31,869 nt of DNA from CAYFMP01 sp964344215 (GTDB taxonomy: Bacteria; Pseudomonadota; Alphaproteobacteria; Rhodospirillales; Casp-alpha2): the NCBI GenBank assembly GCA_964344215.1, contig CAYFMP010000044.1:1-31869 (forward strand). The letters run 5' to 3'. The notes below the pieces were generated by a model. It did no database searches, was not told where the DNA came from, and saw only the letters and a list, made by a program, of their open reading frames with translations. Each line of letters starts with the position of its first letter. The stretch's first letter is position 1. This document shows, piece after piece, positions 24,240 to 31,170 of the stretch. A program made the translations under genes and the position numbers.

Positions 24240-25400
24240 ATGAACGAACTGCCTGCCTCCTGCCGTTTTCTGATCGTCGGCGCCGGCGTCGCCGGCGTCT
24301 CGGCCGCTTACGAGCTGGCCCATGCCGAACCGGAGCTGGGGGCCGACGTGGTGGTGGCCGAGATGGAGGCGCACCCCGGCACCCACACGACCGGGCGTTC
24401 CGCCGCCATGTTCATCGAATCCTACGGCAACCCGACCGTCCGCGGCCTGACCGGAGCGAGCCGGGCGTTCTTCGAGGAGCCGCCGGACGGTTTCTCGGAA
24501 GCGCCGCTGCTCACCCCCAGGGGCGCGCTCTACGTGGCCGGCCCCGACGGCGAGGCCGGCGCCGCGCTCGACGAGTTGATGGCCGACCCGGTGTGCGCCG
24601 CCTACATGCGCCGGGTCGAGGCGCAAGAAGCGCTCGACCTGTCGCCGTCTCTCAGCGCCGACGCGGTCGAGCGAGGCGCTTTCGAGGAGGCGGCCCGCGA
24701 CATCGACGTCGACGCCCTCATGCAGGGGTACATCAGAGGCTTCCGGGCGGCCGGCGGCCGCCTCGTCACCGACGCCGAAGTTCGTGCGATGACGCCTCTG
24801 GAAAACGTCTGGCGGGTCGACACCAAGCAGGGTGCCATCGAGGCGGAAGTCATCGTCGACGCCGCCGGCGCCTGGGCCGATCACATCGCCGGGTTGGCCG
24901 GCCTCGAATCGGTCGGGCTGGTCCCCAAACGCCGCACCGCGATCACCTTCGACCCCGGCCGGGACGTTTCGGAGTGGCCGATCACCGTCGACGCCGCCGA
25001 GACTTGGTACTTCCGCCCCGAGGGCGGCGGCCTCCTGGTGTCGCCGGCCGACGAGACGCCGAGCCCGCCGTGCGATGCCCAGCCCGAGGAGCTCGACGTG
25101 GCGATCGCCATCGACCGCTTCGAGCGTGTCAGCACGCTCCGGGTCGGGCGCGTCGCCTCGAAGCGGGCCGGCCTGCGCACCTTCGCCGCCGACAAGACCC
25201 ACGTCATCGGCTACGACGCGAGCCGGCCGAACGGGCCCGGCGGCTTCTTCTGGCTGGCCGGCCAGGGCGGCTACGGCATCCAGACGGCGCCGGCCGCCGC
25301 CCGCGCGGCCGCCGCGCTCGCCCTGGGCCGCGGCCTGCCCGACGACGTGGCGGCGCGCGGGGTGAGCGAAGCCGGCTTGGCACCGGGGCGGTTCGGGTAA
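24240..25400 (+). CDS. FAD-dependent oxidoreductase of the D-amino-acid oxidase family
   Basis: 386 aa. The N-terminal Rossmann motif LIVGAGVAGVSAAYELA (about 11-27) binds FAD; HTTGRSAAMF follows as in glycine/sarcosine/D-amino-acid oxidases, and GGFFWLAGQGGYGIQTAPA near residue 340 is the typical C-terminal FAD contact. No signal peptide or membrane segment is seen. It is divergent from the dienoyl-CoA-reductase-like gene with a short shared promoter region and converges on the cytochrome gene. The substrate (D-amino acid, glycine or N-methyl amine) is not known. Confidence 0.9.
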   Translation: MNELPASCRFLIVGAGVAGVSAAYELAHAEPELGADVVVAEMEAHPGTHTTGRSAAMFIESYGNPTVRGLTGASRAFFEEPPDGFSEAPLLTPRGALYVAGPDGEAGAALDELMADPVCAAYMRRVEAQEALDLSPSLSADAVERGAFEEAARDIDVDALMQGYIRGFRAAGGRLVTDAEVRAMTPLENVWRVDTKQGAIEAEVIVDAAGAWADHIAGLAGLESVGLVPKRRTAITFDPGRDVSEWPITVDAAETWYFRPEGGGLLVSPADETPSPPCDAQPEELDVAIAIDRFERVSTLRVGRVASKRAGLRTFAADKTHVIGYDASRPNGPGGFFWLAGQGGYGIQTAPAAARAAAALALGRGLPDDVAARGVSEAGLAPGRFG

Positions 25401-25412
25401 GCGGGCGACCGT

Positions 25413-25790
25413 TCACGACCCTTCGTCGTCGAGTGCCGCCAGATAGGCGACGATGGCTTCGATCTCGCTGTCGGAAAGCCGGAAATTGGGCATGCTGGTG
25501 TCGCCCTTGATCGAGCTTGGGTCCCGCAGCCACAGCCGCAGGGACACCGCGTCCAGACGTTTGGTGACGCCCGGCAGGTTCGGTCCCAGGGCCTTGCCCG
25601 CATCGCCGATGAAATGACAGCGCCGGCAGACGTATTTGCCAACCAGGTATTCTCCCGCCGCGACCGCATCGGTGAGGTCGACCGGCTTGGTGACGTTGAG
25701 CCACCAGCGCGGCGGAAAGAACCACAGCCAGACGACGAAAACGACGAAGGCCACCACCACCGCCGGAACGTTCGGCCGAAATCGGAGCAT
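25413..25790 (-). CDS. Membrane-anchored monohaem cytochrome c
   Basis: 125 aa. An N-terminal hydrophobic segment (about 8-27, VPAVVVAFVVFVVWLWFF) has no obvious signal peptidase site and probably anchors the protein in the membrane. The class I cytochrome domain has CRRCH (haem attachment) and DTSMPNF with the axial methionine, and ends in the usual helix (DSEIEAIVAYLAAL). GGGAAA precedes the ATG. It could accept electrons from a periplasmic dehydrogenase, but no partner is encoded beside it. Confidence 0.9.
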   Translation of the reverse strand: MLRFRPNVPAVVVAFVVFVVWLWFFPPRWWLNVTKPVDLTDAVAAGEYLVGKYVCRRCHFIGDAGKALGPNLPGVTKRLDAVSLRLWLRDPSSIKGDTSMPNFRLSDSEIEAIVAYLAALDDEGS

Positions 25791-26009
25791 CGAGTTTCCC
25801 GTTGCCTGACCACCTAGGAAGCGAGCCCGCGGAATGCCGGCCCCGCGCGTCGATCGCGGCCAATGATAACCTGGCTCGAGATGCCACGCCAGGCGGGTAG
25901 CGCCAAAGACGCCGGATTCGGGTGCGCGCCCGGCGACACGGCGGAACCGGCCGTGGCGAGGGTCGATGCCGGCCGTCGCGGCCTTGTTCTTTGACGGTAG
26001 GCCGGGTAA

Positions 26010-26072
26010 CTAGAGCAATATCCGGTCGGATCGAACCGTTTACCGATTCCAACCGGTCGGAAACCGCTCTAG
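26010..26072. repeat. Dispersed CTAGAGC-type palindromic element, long form
   Basis: CTAGAGC (26010-26016) and GCTCTAG (26066-26072) bound a 63-bp element with internal CCGGTCGG motifs at both sides and a central GAACCGTTTACCGATTCC. It resembles the long alphaproteobacterial CTAGAGC...GCTCTAG repeats from memory. It lies about 20 bp before the NTF2-like gene. Otherwise the 25791-26092 gap contains no recognisable gene. Confidence 0.75.
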
Positions 26073-26092
26073 GGGACAGGGAGAGCCCTCGC

Positions 26093-26488
26093 ATGCCCGC
26101 CGTCATCGAAGCGACAGATTTTCCCGCCTTCTGGGCCGACCTCGTCAACCGGGGGCGGATCGACGACCTGCTGGCGCTCTATCACCGAGGCGCCGTCCTG
26201 ATGCCGACCTTTTCGCCCCATGCCGCCAAGACCCGAGACGAGCTCAAGGACTATTTCACGCTGCTCGCCTCGCGCCAGGGCCTGCACGTGAAACTGCACG
26301 AAAACACCCTCGACTGCCTGCGGACCGGCGGGCAAAGCCATGTCGTCAACGGCATCTACGAGTTCGAATTCGAGGTCGACGGCACCCGGCTGACCTTTCC
26401 GTCGCGCTTCACGTTCGTCATCGATCTCGGCGAGGAAAGCCCCATCCTGCACCATCATTCGTCGCAGATACCGAGAACCCTGACCTAG
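26093..26488 (+). CDS. SnoaL/NTF2-like domain protein
   Basis: 131 aa from the ATG at 26093, preceded by AGGGAGAG. The pattern FWADLVNRGRIDDLLALYHRGAVLMPTFSPHAA, then TRDELKDYFTLL, then GIYEFEFEVDG, FPSRFTFVI and ILHHHSS is that of DUF4440/SnoaL-like NTF2-fold proteins, which bind small ligands or act as small enzymes. No signal peptide. The stop codon is the first three bases of a strong hairpin (26486-26530). Function not assigned. Confidence 0.8.
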   Translation: MPAVIEATDFPAFWADLVNRGRIDDLLALYHRGAVLMPTFSPHAAKTRDELKDYFTLLASRQGLHVKLHENTLDCLRTGGQSHVVNGIYEFEFEVDGTRLTFPSRFTFVIDLGEESPILHHHSSQIPRTLT

Positions 26489-26530
26489 GGTCCGTTGAGA
26501 TTTGGGAATCCTAAATCTCAACAGACCCTA
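26486..26530. terminator. 18-bp inverted repeat starting with the stop codon
   Basis: TAGGGTCCGTTGAGATTT (26486-26503) pairs with 26513-26530 at 17 of 18 positions around a 9-nt loop. The first TAG is the stop codon of the NTF2-like gene. The hairpin is long enough to be a terminator or a miniature inverted-repeat element. Confidence 0.7.
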
Positions 26531-26637
26531 AAGTGACGGAGAGATGCGGAATCGACGCCCCCGAACGGCATCTCAAGGGTTTGTGAACGGTCGCCGTTTG
26601 ACGTGGCCCGCGGAGCCGTGTTCTGCTCGAAGGCGCC

Positions 26638-26997
26638 ATGAAGCAGGCCGCCGCATTCCTCCTGGCGTTGCTGTTCGCCGCTCGGGCGACGGCCGGGTCC
26701 GATGCGCCGCCGCGTTCGATGATCGTTGCGATGGCGCAGCATTTCGTGCACGAAAGATTCATGCTCGACCCCCTGGGCCAATACCACATCGACTTCGACC
26801 TCGCCTACCTGCACCCGCAGCCGCAGCCCAATTTCTGGGCGGTGGTCGGCGGCTTCGTGTCGGACCAGAACACGCCCAACACCTACGTCGCCGCGGTCCG
26901 GCTGATCTGCCCCGATTTTTCCAGGATGGAATGTTGGCGGCTCGAGAAACTGGCCATCAACGGCGATATCATCGTCAATCTCGACGAGCCGCTGTAG
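26638..26997 (+). CDS. Secreted hypothetical protein
   Basis: 119 aa. MKQAAAFLLALLFAARATAG is a clear signal peptide with a cleavage site near residue 19. The mature part has two cysteines (ICPDFSRMECW) that could form a disulfide and a short aromatic region around PNFWAVVGGFVSDQ. I do not recognise the family. AAGG lies before the ATG. It is followed by the thermonuclease-like gene, which is also exported, about 120 bp downstream. Confidence 0.75.
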   Translation: MKQAAAFLLALLFAARATAGSDAPPRSMIVAMAQHFVHERFMLDPLGQYHIDFDLAYLHPQPQPNFWAVVGGFVSDQNTPNTYVAAVRLICPDFSRMECWRLEKLAINGDIIVNLDEPL

Positions 26998-27117
26998 CGA
27001 CGGTCCACCTTAGAGCCGGTGCGGGCGGCTGCTTGCGGCCGACTGGCCGGCGGCGGCGGTTCGGGGTCGCGACAACGTGATTTCCGGTTTACCCGGGCGA
27101 TGCGGGAGGATGGCGCC

Positions 27118-27594
27118 ATGCTCCGCACTCTGTCGTTGATCGTTCCGTTGGCCGCGTTTTCGAGCGTAGAAGCGGTGGCGGCCGGGGACATCGTCGGCCG
27201 GCCGGCGGTGGTCGACGCCCGCACCATGGAAATCGCCGGCCACCGGGTTCGCCTGTTCGGCATCGATACGCCCGACCCCGGCCAACCCTGCCATTGGCCC
27301 AACAAGGACATCGACTGCGGCCGCGTCTCGATGACCGCCTTGCTCGACCTGGTCGCCGCCAGCGTGGTCGTCTGCGAACCGGTTGCCGGCGCCGCCAGCG
27401 AACCGGGGATCGCGCTGGCCCGCTGCGCGGCGGACGGTTCCGACATCGCCGCCAACATGGTCTATACGGGCTGGGCGCTGCCGGTTCCCGGCGATCCCGC
27501 CGGCTACGGCCGGCACGCGCGGACCGCGCGCCAGCGCCGTCACGGCATGTGGAAGGGTACCTTCGAAAAACCCTGGATCTGGCGGCGTCGCTAG
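27118..27594 (+). CDS. Thermonuclease (SNase-like) family protein, exported
   Basis: 158 aa from the ATG at 27118, preceded by GGGAGGA. A signal peptide (about 1-22, ending AVAA) is followed by the SNase fold: HRVRLFGIDTPDPGQPC, then ARCAADGSDIAANMVYTGWAL and YGRHARTARQRRHGMWKG. The Arg of VRLF and the Arg of YGR match catalytic arginines of staphylococcal nuclease, but the catalytic Glu of the DTPE motif is Asp here. Whether it still cleaves nucleic acid is open. It may degrade extracellular or periplasmic DNA or RNA. Confidence 0.85.
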   Translation: MLRTLSLIVPLAAFSSVEAVAAGDIVGRPAVVDARTMEIAGHRVRLFGIDTPDPGQPCHWPNKDIDCGRVSMTALLDLVAASVVVCEPVAGAASEPGIALARCAADGSDIAANMVYTGWALPVPGDPAGYGRHARTARQRRHGMWKGTFEKPWIWRRR

Positions 27595-27614
27595 ATGTGA
27601 TGTCCCAACGGGTT

Positions 27615-27663
27615 GTTCATTCGGTCCGTCCCTGAGAAGCTGATCAAGGGGGACCGAATGAAC
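27615..27663. repeat. 13-bp inverted repeat of a former insertion sequence end
   Basis: GTTCATTCGGTCC (27615-27627) and GGACCGAATGAAC (27651-27663) are perfect complements around 23 nt, and the inner bases (TCCCT, AGGGG) pair further. The second arm runs into the IS481-like start codon, so this is likely the left end of a lost element. Confidence 0.7.
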
Positions 27664-27738
27664 GTTCATAAGAATGCCCGACCGACGCCGAGCAACTGCT
27701 GCGGGACCTCCGCGACCTCGATCCGAGCCAGGACATGA
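27658..27738 (+). pseudogene. Remnant of an IS481-family transposase start
   Basis: The first 11 codons read MNVHKNARPTP, which matches the characteristic N-terminus of IS481-family transposases (MNxHKNARLTP). After that the frame runs into unrelated residues and a TGA at 27736-27738. No other part of a transposase is visible. In another frame 27672-27773 is open without a start codon and encodes a 3' fragment (DAEQLLRDLRDLDPSQDMKG and on to a stop), perhaps the end of an unknown gene cut by the insertion. Confidence 0.55.
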
Positions 27739-27855
27739 AGGGGGATCGCGTCGTCGGCGAGCACCTGTGCTGAGGGCATCCGCCGCCGTCCGCGCCGCCG
27801 CTTTCCGGTCGCCGGAATTCCGTCGGGCTGGCGATGCCGGGTCGGAAGCCCGAGG

Positions 27856-27883
27856 TTGACTGGATGGCCGGGCGTCCTATGGT
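27856..27883 (+). promoter_or_regulatory. Promoter of the hydroxyacid dehydrogenase gene
   Basis: TTGACT (27856-27861), a 16-nt spacer and TATGGT (27878-27883), near consensus. Transcription would start about 45 nt before the ATG at 27936. Confidence 0.5.
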
Positions 27884-27935
27884 AGCGCCCGCGCCAGCCC
27901 CGGCCGACCTTTCGCAAACCGAGGTTTTCCGACCG

Positions 27936-28913
27936 ATGACCCAGAAAATCGTCTTTCTCGACCGCGACACCGTCGCCCCCTACATCGACATCCGCCGGCC
28001 CGGCTTCGACCACGAATGGGTCGAATACGGCAAGACAACGGTTGAAGAGGCGGCCGAGCGCCTGAGCGGAGCCACCATCGCCATCAACAACAAGGTGACG
28101 CTACGGGCCGACACCCTGAAGAAATGCCCCGACCTCAAGATGATCGCCATGGCCGCCACCGGCACCGATCCCGTCGACCTCGAGTATTGCAGGGAGAACG
28201 GCATCGTCGTCTCCAACATCCGCGGCTATGCCGTCAACACCGTGCCGGAGCACGCCTTCGCGCTGATCCTCAGCCTTAGGCGCTCGATCATCGGCTACCG
28301 CCAGGACGTCGCCGCCGGCGAGTGGCAGAAGGCCGGGCAGTTCTGCTTCTTCAACCACCCGATCGACGACCTCGCCGGCTCGCGCCTCGGCATCATCGGC
28401 GAAGGGTCGCTGGGCACCTCGGTCGCGGCGATCGCCGAGAGCGGCTTCGGCATGGAGGCCGTGTTCATGGACCACGACTACGTCACCGACGAGGCCAGGG
28501 CCGAGAAGACCTTCGTCAGCTTGGACGAGCTGCTCGGCACCTCGGACGTGATCACCCTGCATTGCCCTTTGCTGCCGGCGACCCGCGACCTGATCGGCAT
28601 CGACGAGCTGAGAAAAATGAAAAAGACGGCGATCATCGTCAACACCGCCAGAGGCGGCCTCATCAAGGACGCCGACCTAGCCGAGGCGCTCACCGCCGGC
28701 GTCATCGGGGGTGCGGCCATCGACGTTTTAGCGCCGGAGCCGCCGGCCGACGACCATCCCTATTTCAAGCTCCTCGAGAAGCCCAACTTCATCCTCACCC
28801 CGCACGTCGCCTGGGCCAGCCGCGAGGCCATGCAGACGCTGTGCGATCAGTTGATCGACAACATCGAGAACTTCGTTAAGGGCGAACCGTCGAACATGGT
28901 CGGCGACTTCTAG
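27936..28913 (+). CDS. D-2-hydroxyacid dehydrogenase, NAD-dependent
   Basis: 325 aa from the ATG at 27936. The nucleotide-binding motif GEGSLG (155-160) is followed by an acidic residue (D179), indicating NAD rather than NADP. The catalytic triad of the family is complete: R239 (NTARGG), E268 (APEPP) and H290 (TPHVAW). The sequence is closest in style to glycerate/hydroxypyruvate dehydrogenases, but the exact substrate is not determined. The stop TAG is part of the palindromic repeat at 28910-28944. A near-consensus promoter lies upstream. Confidence 0.93.
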   Translation: MTQKIVFLDRDTVAPYIDIRRPGFDHEWVEYGKTTVEEAAERLSGATIAINNKVTLRADTLKKCPDLKMIAMAATGTDPVDLEYCRENGIVVSNIRGYAVNTVPEHAFALILSLRRSIIGYRQDVAAGEWQKAGQFCFFNHPIDDLAGSRLGIIGEGSLGTSVAAIAESGFGMEAVFMDHDYVTDEARAEKTFVSLDELLGTSDVITLHCPLLPATRDLIGIDELRKMKKTAIIVNTARGGLIKDADLAEALTAGVIGGAAIDVLAPEPPADDHPYFKLLEKPNFILTPHVAWASREAMQTLCDQLIDNIENFVKGEPSNMVGDF

Positions 28914-28944
28914 AGCGATTCCATATCGACGTGAACCGCTCTAG
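28910..28944. repeat. Dispersed CTAGAGC-type palindromic element, copy 2
   Basis: CTAGAGCG (28910-28917) and CGCTCTAG (28937-28944) form a stem that extends imperfectly to 12 bp; the spacer is ATTCCATATCGACGTGAAC. The TAG at 28911-28913 is the stop codon of the dehydrogenase. The last 30 bp differ from the copy at 25-54 by one base. Confidence 0.8.
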
Positions 28945-28976
28945 GGAACGGCGACCCGGCAAGGCGAGCGTCTCGG

Positions 28977-28991
28977 TCGGCCAAAGGCCGA
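28977..28991 (+). terminator. Small hairpin downstream of the dehydrogenase
   Basis: TCGGCC and GGCCGA surround AAA. There is no T-run. Position after the gene suggests a 3' processing or termination role at most. Confidence 0.3.
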
Positions 28992-29052
28992 GTTCCGGGG
29001 CGGCGACGCGTTTCGGGGGGATGACAATCGCCAGCCGGTCTTGCTAAAACAT

Positions 29053-29112
29053 CCCTCAGGAGGGGTGACGCGGGGCCTGAGAGGCCCGGCGCATCGCCTC
29101 GTCGGGGAGGCG
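29053..29112 (+). promoter_or_regulatory. Three-hairpin leader that pairs the ribosome-binding site
   Basis: Hairpin 1: CCCT/AGGG (29053-29064). Hairpin 2: GGGCCT/AGGCCC (29073-29087). Hairpin 3: CGCCTC/GAGGCG (29095-29112), whose right arm contains the GGAGG ribosome-binding site of the next gene. CTCAGG (29055-29060) can instead pair with CCTGAG (29076-29081), joining hairpins 1 and 2. It is a candidate RNA regulator with no family assignment. Confidence 0.4.
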
Positions 29113-29122
29113 TTTCGGGGGT

Positions 29123-29731
29123 ATGGCTGAGCTCCAGAACGGGCGCAGGATCGGTTTTCTCGACCAGTGGCGCATGTGGGTCGAACTGCCGTGGCTCTAT
29201 ATCCGCGCCGAGGCCTGGCGCGTCCGCGTGCTGGCGGCGCTGGTTCTGTATGTCGCCGGCTGCGCCGCCTACGGCCGCCTCGCCGGCGGCGGCATCGCCG
29301 TGCCGCTCGATTATGCCGACTGGGGCGGCCTGGTCGACCTCGCCTATTGGCTGATCATCGCCGCCTTCGGGCTGTTCGTGGCGCTCGCCGTCGTCCTCTT
29401 TCCGCTGACCTACGTGGTCGGCAAGTTCGGCGGCATCGCCTTGATCGTCGGCGGCGTCTTCTTCTTCGGCTATCAGCTCTACGGATACATCCAGACCGGC
29501 ACCTGGGACAGTTGGGCGATCCGCTCGGTGCCGCTGTCGCTGATCCTGGTCGGGGTCGGGTGGATGTGGACGGCGGCCGCCTTCGTCGACGAGCCGAGCC
29601 AGGAGCTTAGGGACCTGTATGCATACTACCTCGGCCTCAAGACCGGCGCCGGCGCCGATTCCGGCGATGAGGCCGCCCAGCCCCTCGAGCCGACCAGCGG
29701 CGGCGAAACCGCCGACGCGGACCTGGCCTAG
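29123..29731 (+). CDS. Multi-pass membrane protein, unknown function
   Basis: 202 aa. About four hydrophobic segments are visible (roughly 35-53, 70-95, 100-118 and 135-152), with a cytoplasmic-looking N-terminus (RIGFLDQWRMW) and a long acidic C-terminal tail that ends in EPTSGGETADADLA. I do not recognise the family. GGAGG (29106-29110) is the ribosome-binding site, 12 nt before the ATG, and it is paired in a hairpin. It converges on the K+ channel gene with 3 bp between stop codons. Confidence 0.75.
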   Translation: MAELQNGRRIGFLDQWRMWVELPWLYIRAEAWRVRVLAALVLYVAGCAAYGRLAGGGIAVPLDYADWGGLVDLAYWLIIAAFGLFVALAVVLFPLTYVVGKFGGIALIVGGVFFFGYQLYGYIQTGTWDSWAIRSVPLSLILVGVGWMWTAAAFVDEPSQELRDLYAYYLGLKTGAGADSGDEAAQPLEPTSGGETADADLA

Positions 29732-29734
29732 AAT

Positions 29735-30913
29735 TCAATCCGCCTCCGGCGTCCATTCGTTGGATTCGAGTTGCGAGAGGCGCTCCTCCATCACCTGCGT
29801 CAGGGTGTCGCGCAGGTGGGGTGTCGTCTGCAACAGGCGCTCGAAGGCATCGACGCTCAACACCAGGAGCTGGCACTCGGTGATCGAGCTGACGGCGGCG
29901 GTTCGCGGGCTATCCTTCAAGAGCGCGATCTCGCCGAAGAAGTCGCCATTTTCCAAACGGACCGGTTCGGGCGGGATGTCGACCTCGGCCTTGCCGACCG
30001 AGATGAAGTACATGGCGTCGGCCGGATCGCCCTTGTCGAACAGCTTGTAGCGCGGCGGCACCACCCGGATCTCGAGCAAGTTGACGATCTCCATGATGGT
30101 CAGCGCGTCGAGCCGGCTGAACAGGGGCACGGCGGCGACCATGCTCCAGGTGACGACGAACTCGCGCTTGCGGATCTCGTTGGCAAACGCGGTGGCCAGG
30201 ATGCCGGCCGGCAGCGCGAACATGCCGATGCCGAGGATCATGATGAACGACCCGAACACCTTGCCGGCCACCGAAACCGGCGTCACGTCGCCGTAGCCGA
30301 CCGTGGTCAGGGTCGCCAGCCCCCACCACATGGAAGCCGGGATCGACGAGAAGACGTCGGGCTGGGCTTCCCGCTCGAGCAGATAGATGACGCTGGAGGC
30401 GAAGATCAAGAGCGTCATGATGATGACCAACGCCGCGCCCAGCGCCCGGCGTTGCGTGTGGGCCGCCGCCGCCAGGGTGTGCAGGGCCGGCGAATAGCGG
30501 GTCAGCTTCAACAGCCGGAGCAGCCGGAACACCCGCATGAACCGGAGGTCGACGGCGAAGAAGAAAGTCAGATAGAACGGCAGGATAGCCAGTGCGTCGA
30601 TGATCGCCAGCGGCGTGAAGGCGAACCGGATGCGCCCCATGACCGGCGCCTGGAAGCGCTCGTCGTCGCTCTGATCCGCGGTCCAGATGCGCAGAACGTA
30701 TTCGACACTGAACACGATCACCGAGAAGAGCTCGAAGTAATAGAAGAAGTTGGGGAAGGCGGAAGCGATCGCATCGACCGTTTCGAGAACGACGGCGATG
30801 ACGTTGGTGACGATCAGCACGATCATGAAATCGTCGAACCACTTGCCCCGCCAGTCCTCGGGATCGGGCGAATCGATGACGGCAAAGACGCGCTGCTTGA
30901 GTGTTTCGGCCAT
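29735..30913 (-). CDS. Voltage-sensor K+ channel with cyclic-nucleotide-binding domain
   Basis: 392 aa. Six transmembrane segments: an S4-like helix with Arg or Lys at every third position (R124, R127, R130, R133, K136, R139), then a pore with the K+ selectivity filter TTVGYGD (203-209). The C-terminal cyclic nucleotide-binding domain (about 265-385) has the phosphate-binding cassette FGEIALLKDSPRTA with E328 and R337. It should form a tetrameric channel gated by cAMP or cGMP, like the MlotiK1 type. AAGGGGG precedes the ATG. No cyclase is nearby. Confidence 0.95.
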   Translation of the reverse strand: MAETLKQRVFAVIDSPDPEDWRGKWFDDFMIVLIVTNVIAVVLETVDAIASAFPNFFYYFELFSVIVFSVEYVLRIWTADQSDDERFQAPVMGRIRFAFTPLAIIDALAILPFYLTFFFAVDLRFMRVFRLLRLLKLTRYSPALHTLAAAAHTQRRALGAALVIIMTLLIFASSVIYLLEREAQPDVFSSIPASMWWGLATLTTVGYGDVTPVSVAGKVFGSFIMILGIGMFALPAGILATAFANEIRKREFVVTWSMVAAVPLFSRLDALTIMEIVNLLEIRVVPPRYKLFDKGDPADAMYFISVGKAEVDIPPEPVRLENGDFFGEIALLKDSPRTAAVSSITECQLLVLSVDAFERLLQTTPHLRDTLTQVMEERLSQLESNEWTPEAD

Positions 30914-31170
30914 GTCCCCCTTGCCTACACGGTATCGGCGCCGCTCGACGCGAGGTTACACGGGTGCGGCGCAAAAGTGAATCCTCTGCGTGAAGCGGGC
31001 CGCCGCCGTCCCGGCCGGGCGCGCCCGTCGGTGGAATTCCGGACGCTCGCCGCAAACGCGACGCGAAATCGGTGTCAGGATGTGGTAAACTGTACGGTGT
31101 ATCCTGAACGCATCGACGTTCAGGAACGAGGTTGTGCATATTTTATCTCGGGGGGGATCGGGAGATAGTC
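30914..31170. other. Divergent promoter region with 9-bp inverted repeat
   Basis: Non-coding, 257 bp. TCCTGAACG (31102-31110) and CGTTCAGGA (31117-31125) are perfect complements around CATCGA; GAAC follows again at 31124-31127. It lies 46 nt before the Sel1 gene start and may be an operator or a leader hairpin. Confidence 0.45.

Noticed and set aside
24150..25202. An N-terminal extension of the dienoyl-CoA-reductase-like frame
   Set aside because: It runs antisense through the DAO-family gene and adds no recognisable domain; the family starts at the 24149 ATG.
29053..29112. A second TPP riboswitch upstream of the membrane protein
   Set aside because: GGGGTGACGC and CCTGAGAG recall the first half of the element, but the ACCTGATC...AGGGA half is absent.
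31102..31127. A LexA (SOS) box before the Sel1 gene
   Set aside because: Alphaproteobacterial LexA sites are direct GTTC repeats with 7-nt spacing; here GAAC and GTTC are inverted with 8 nt between.
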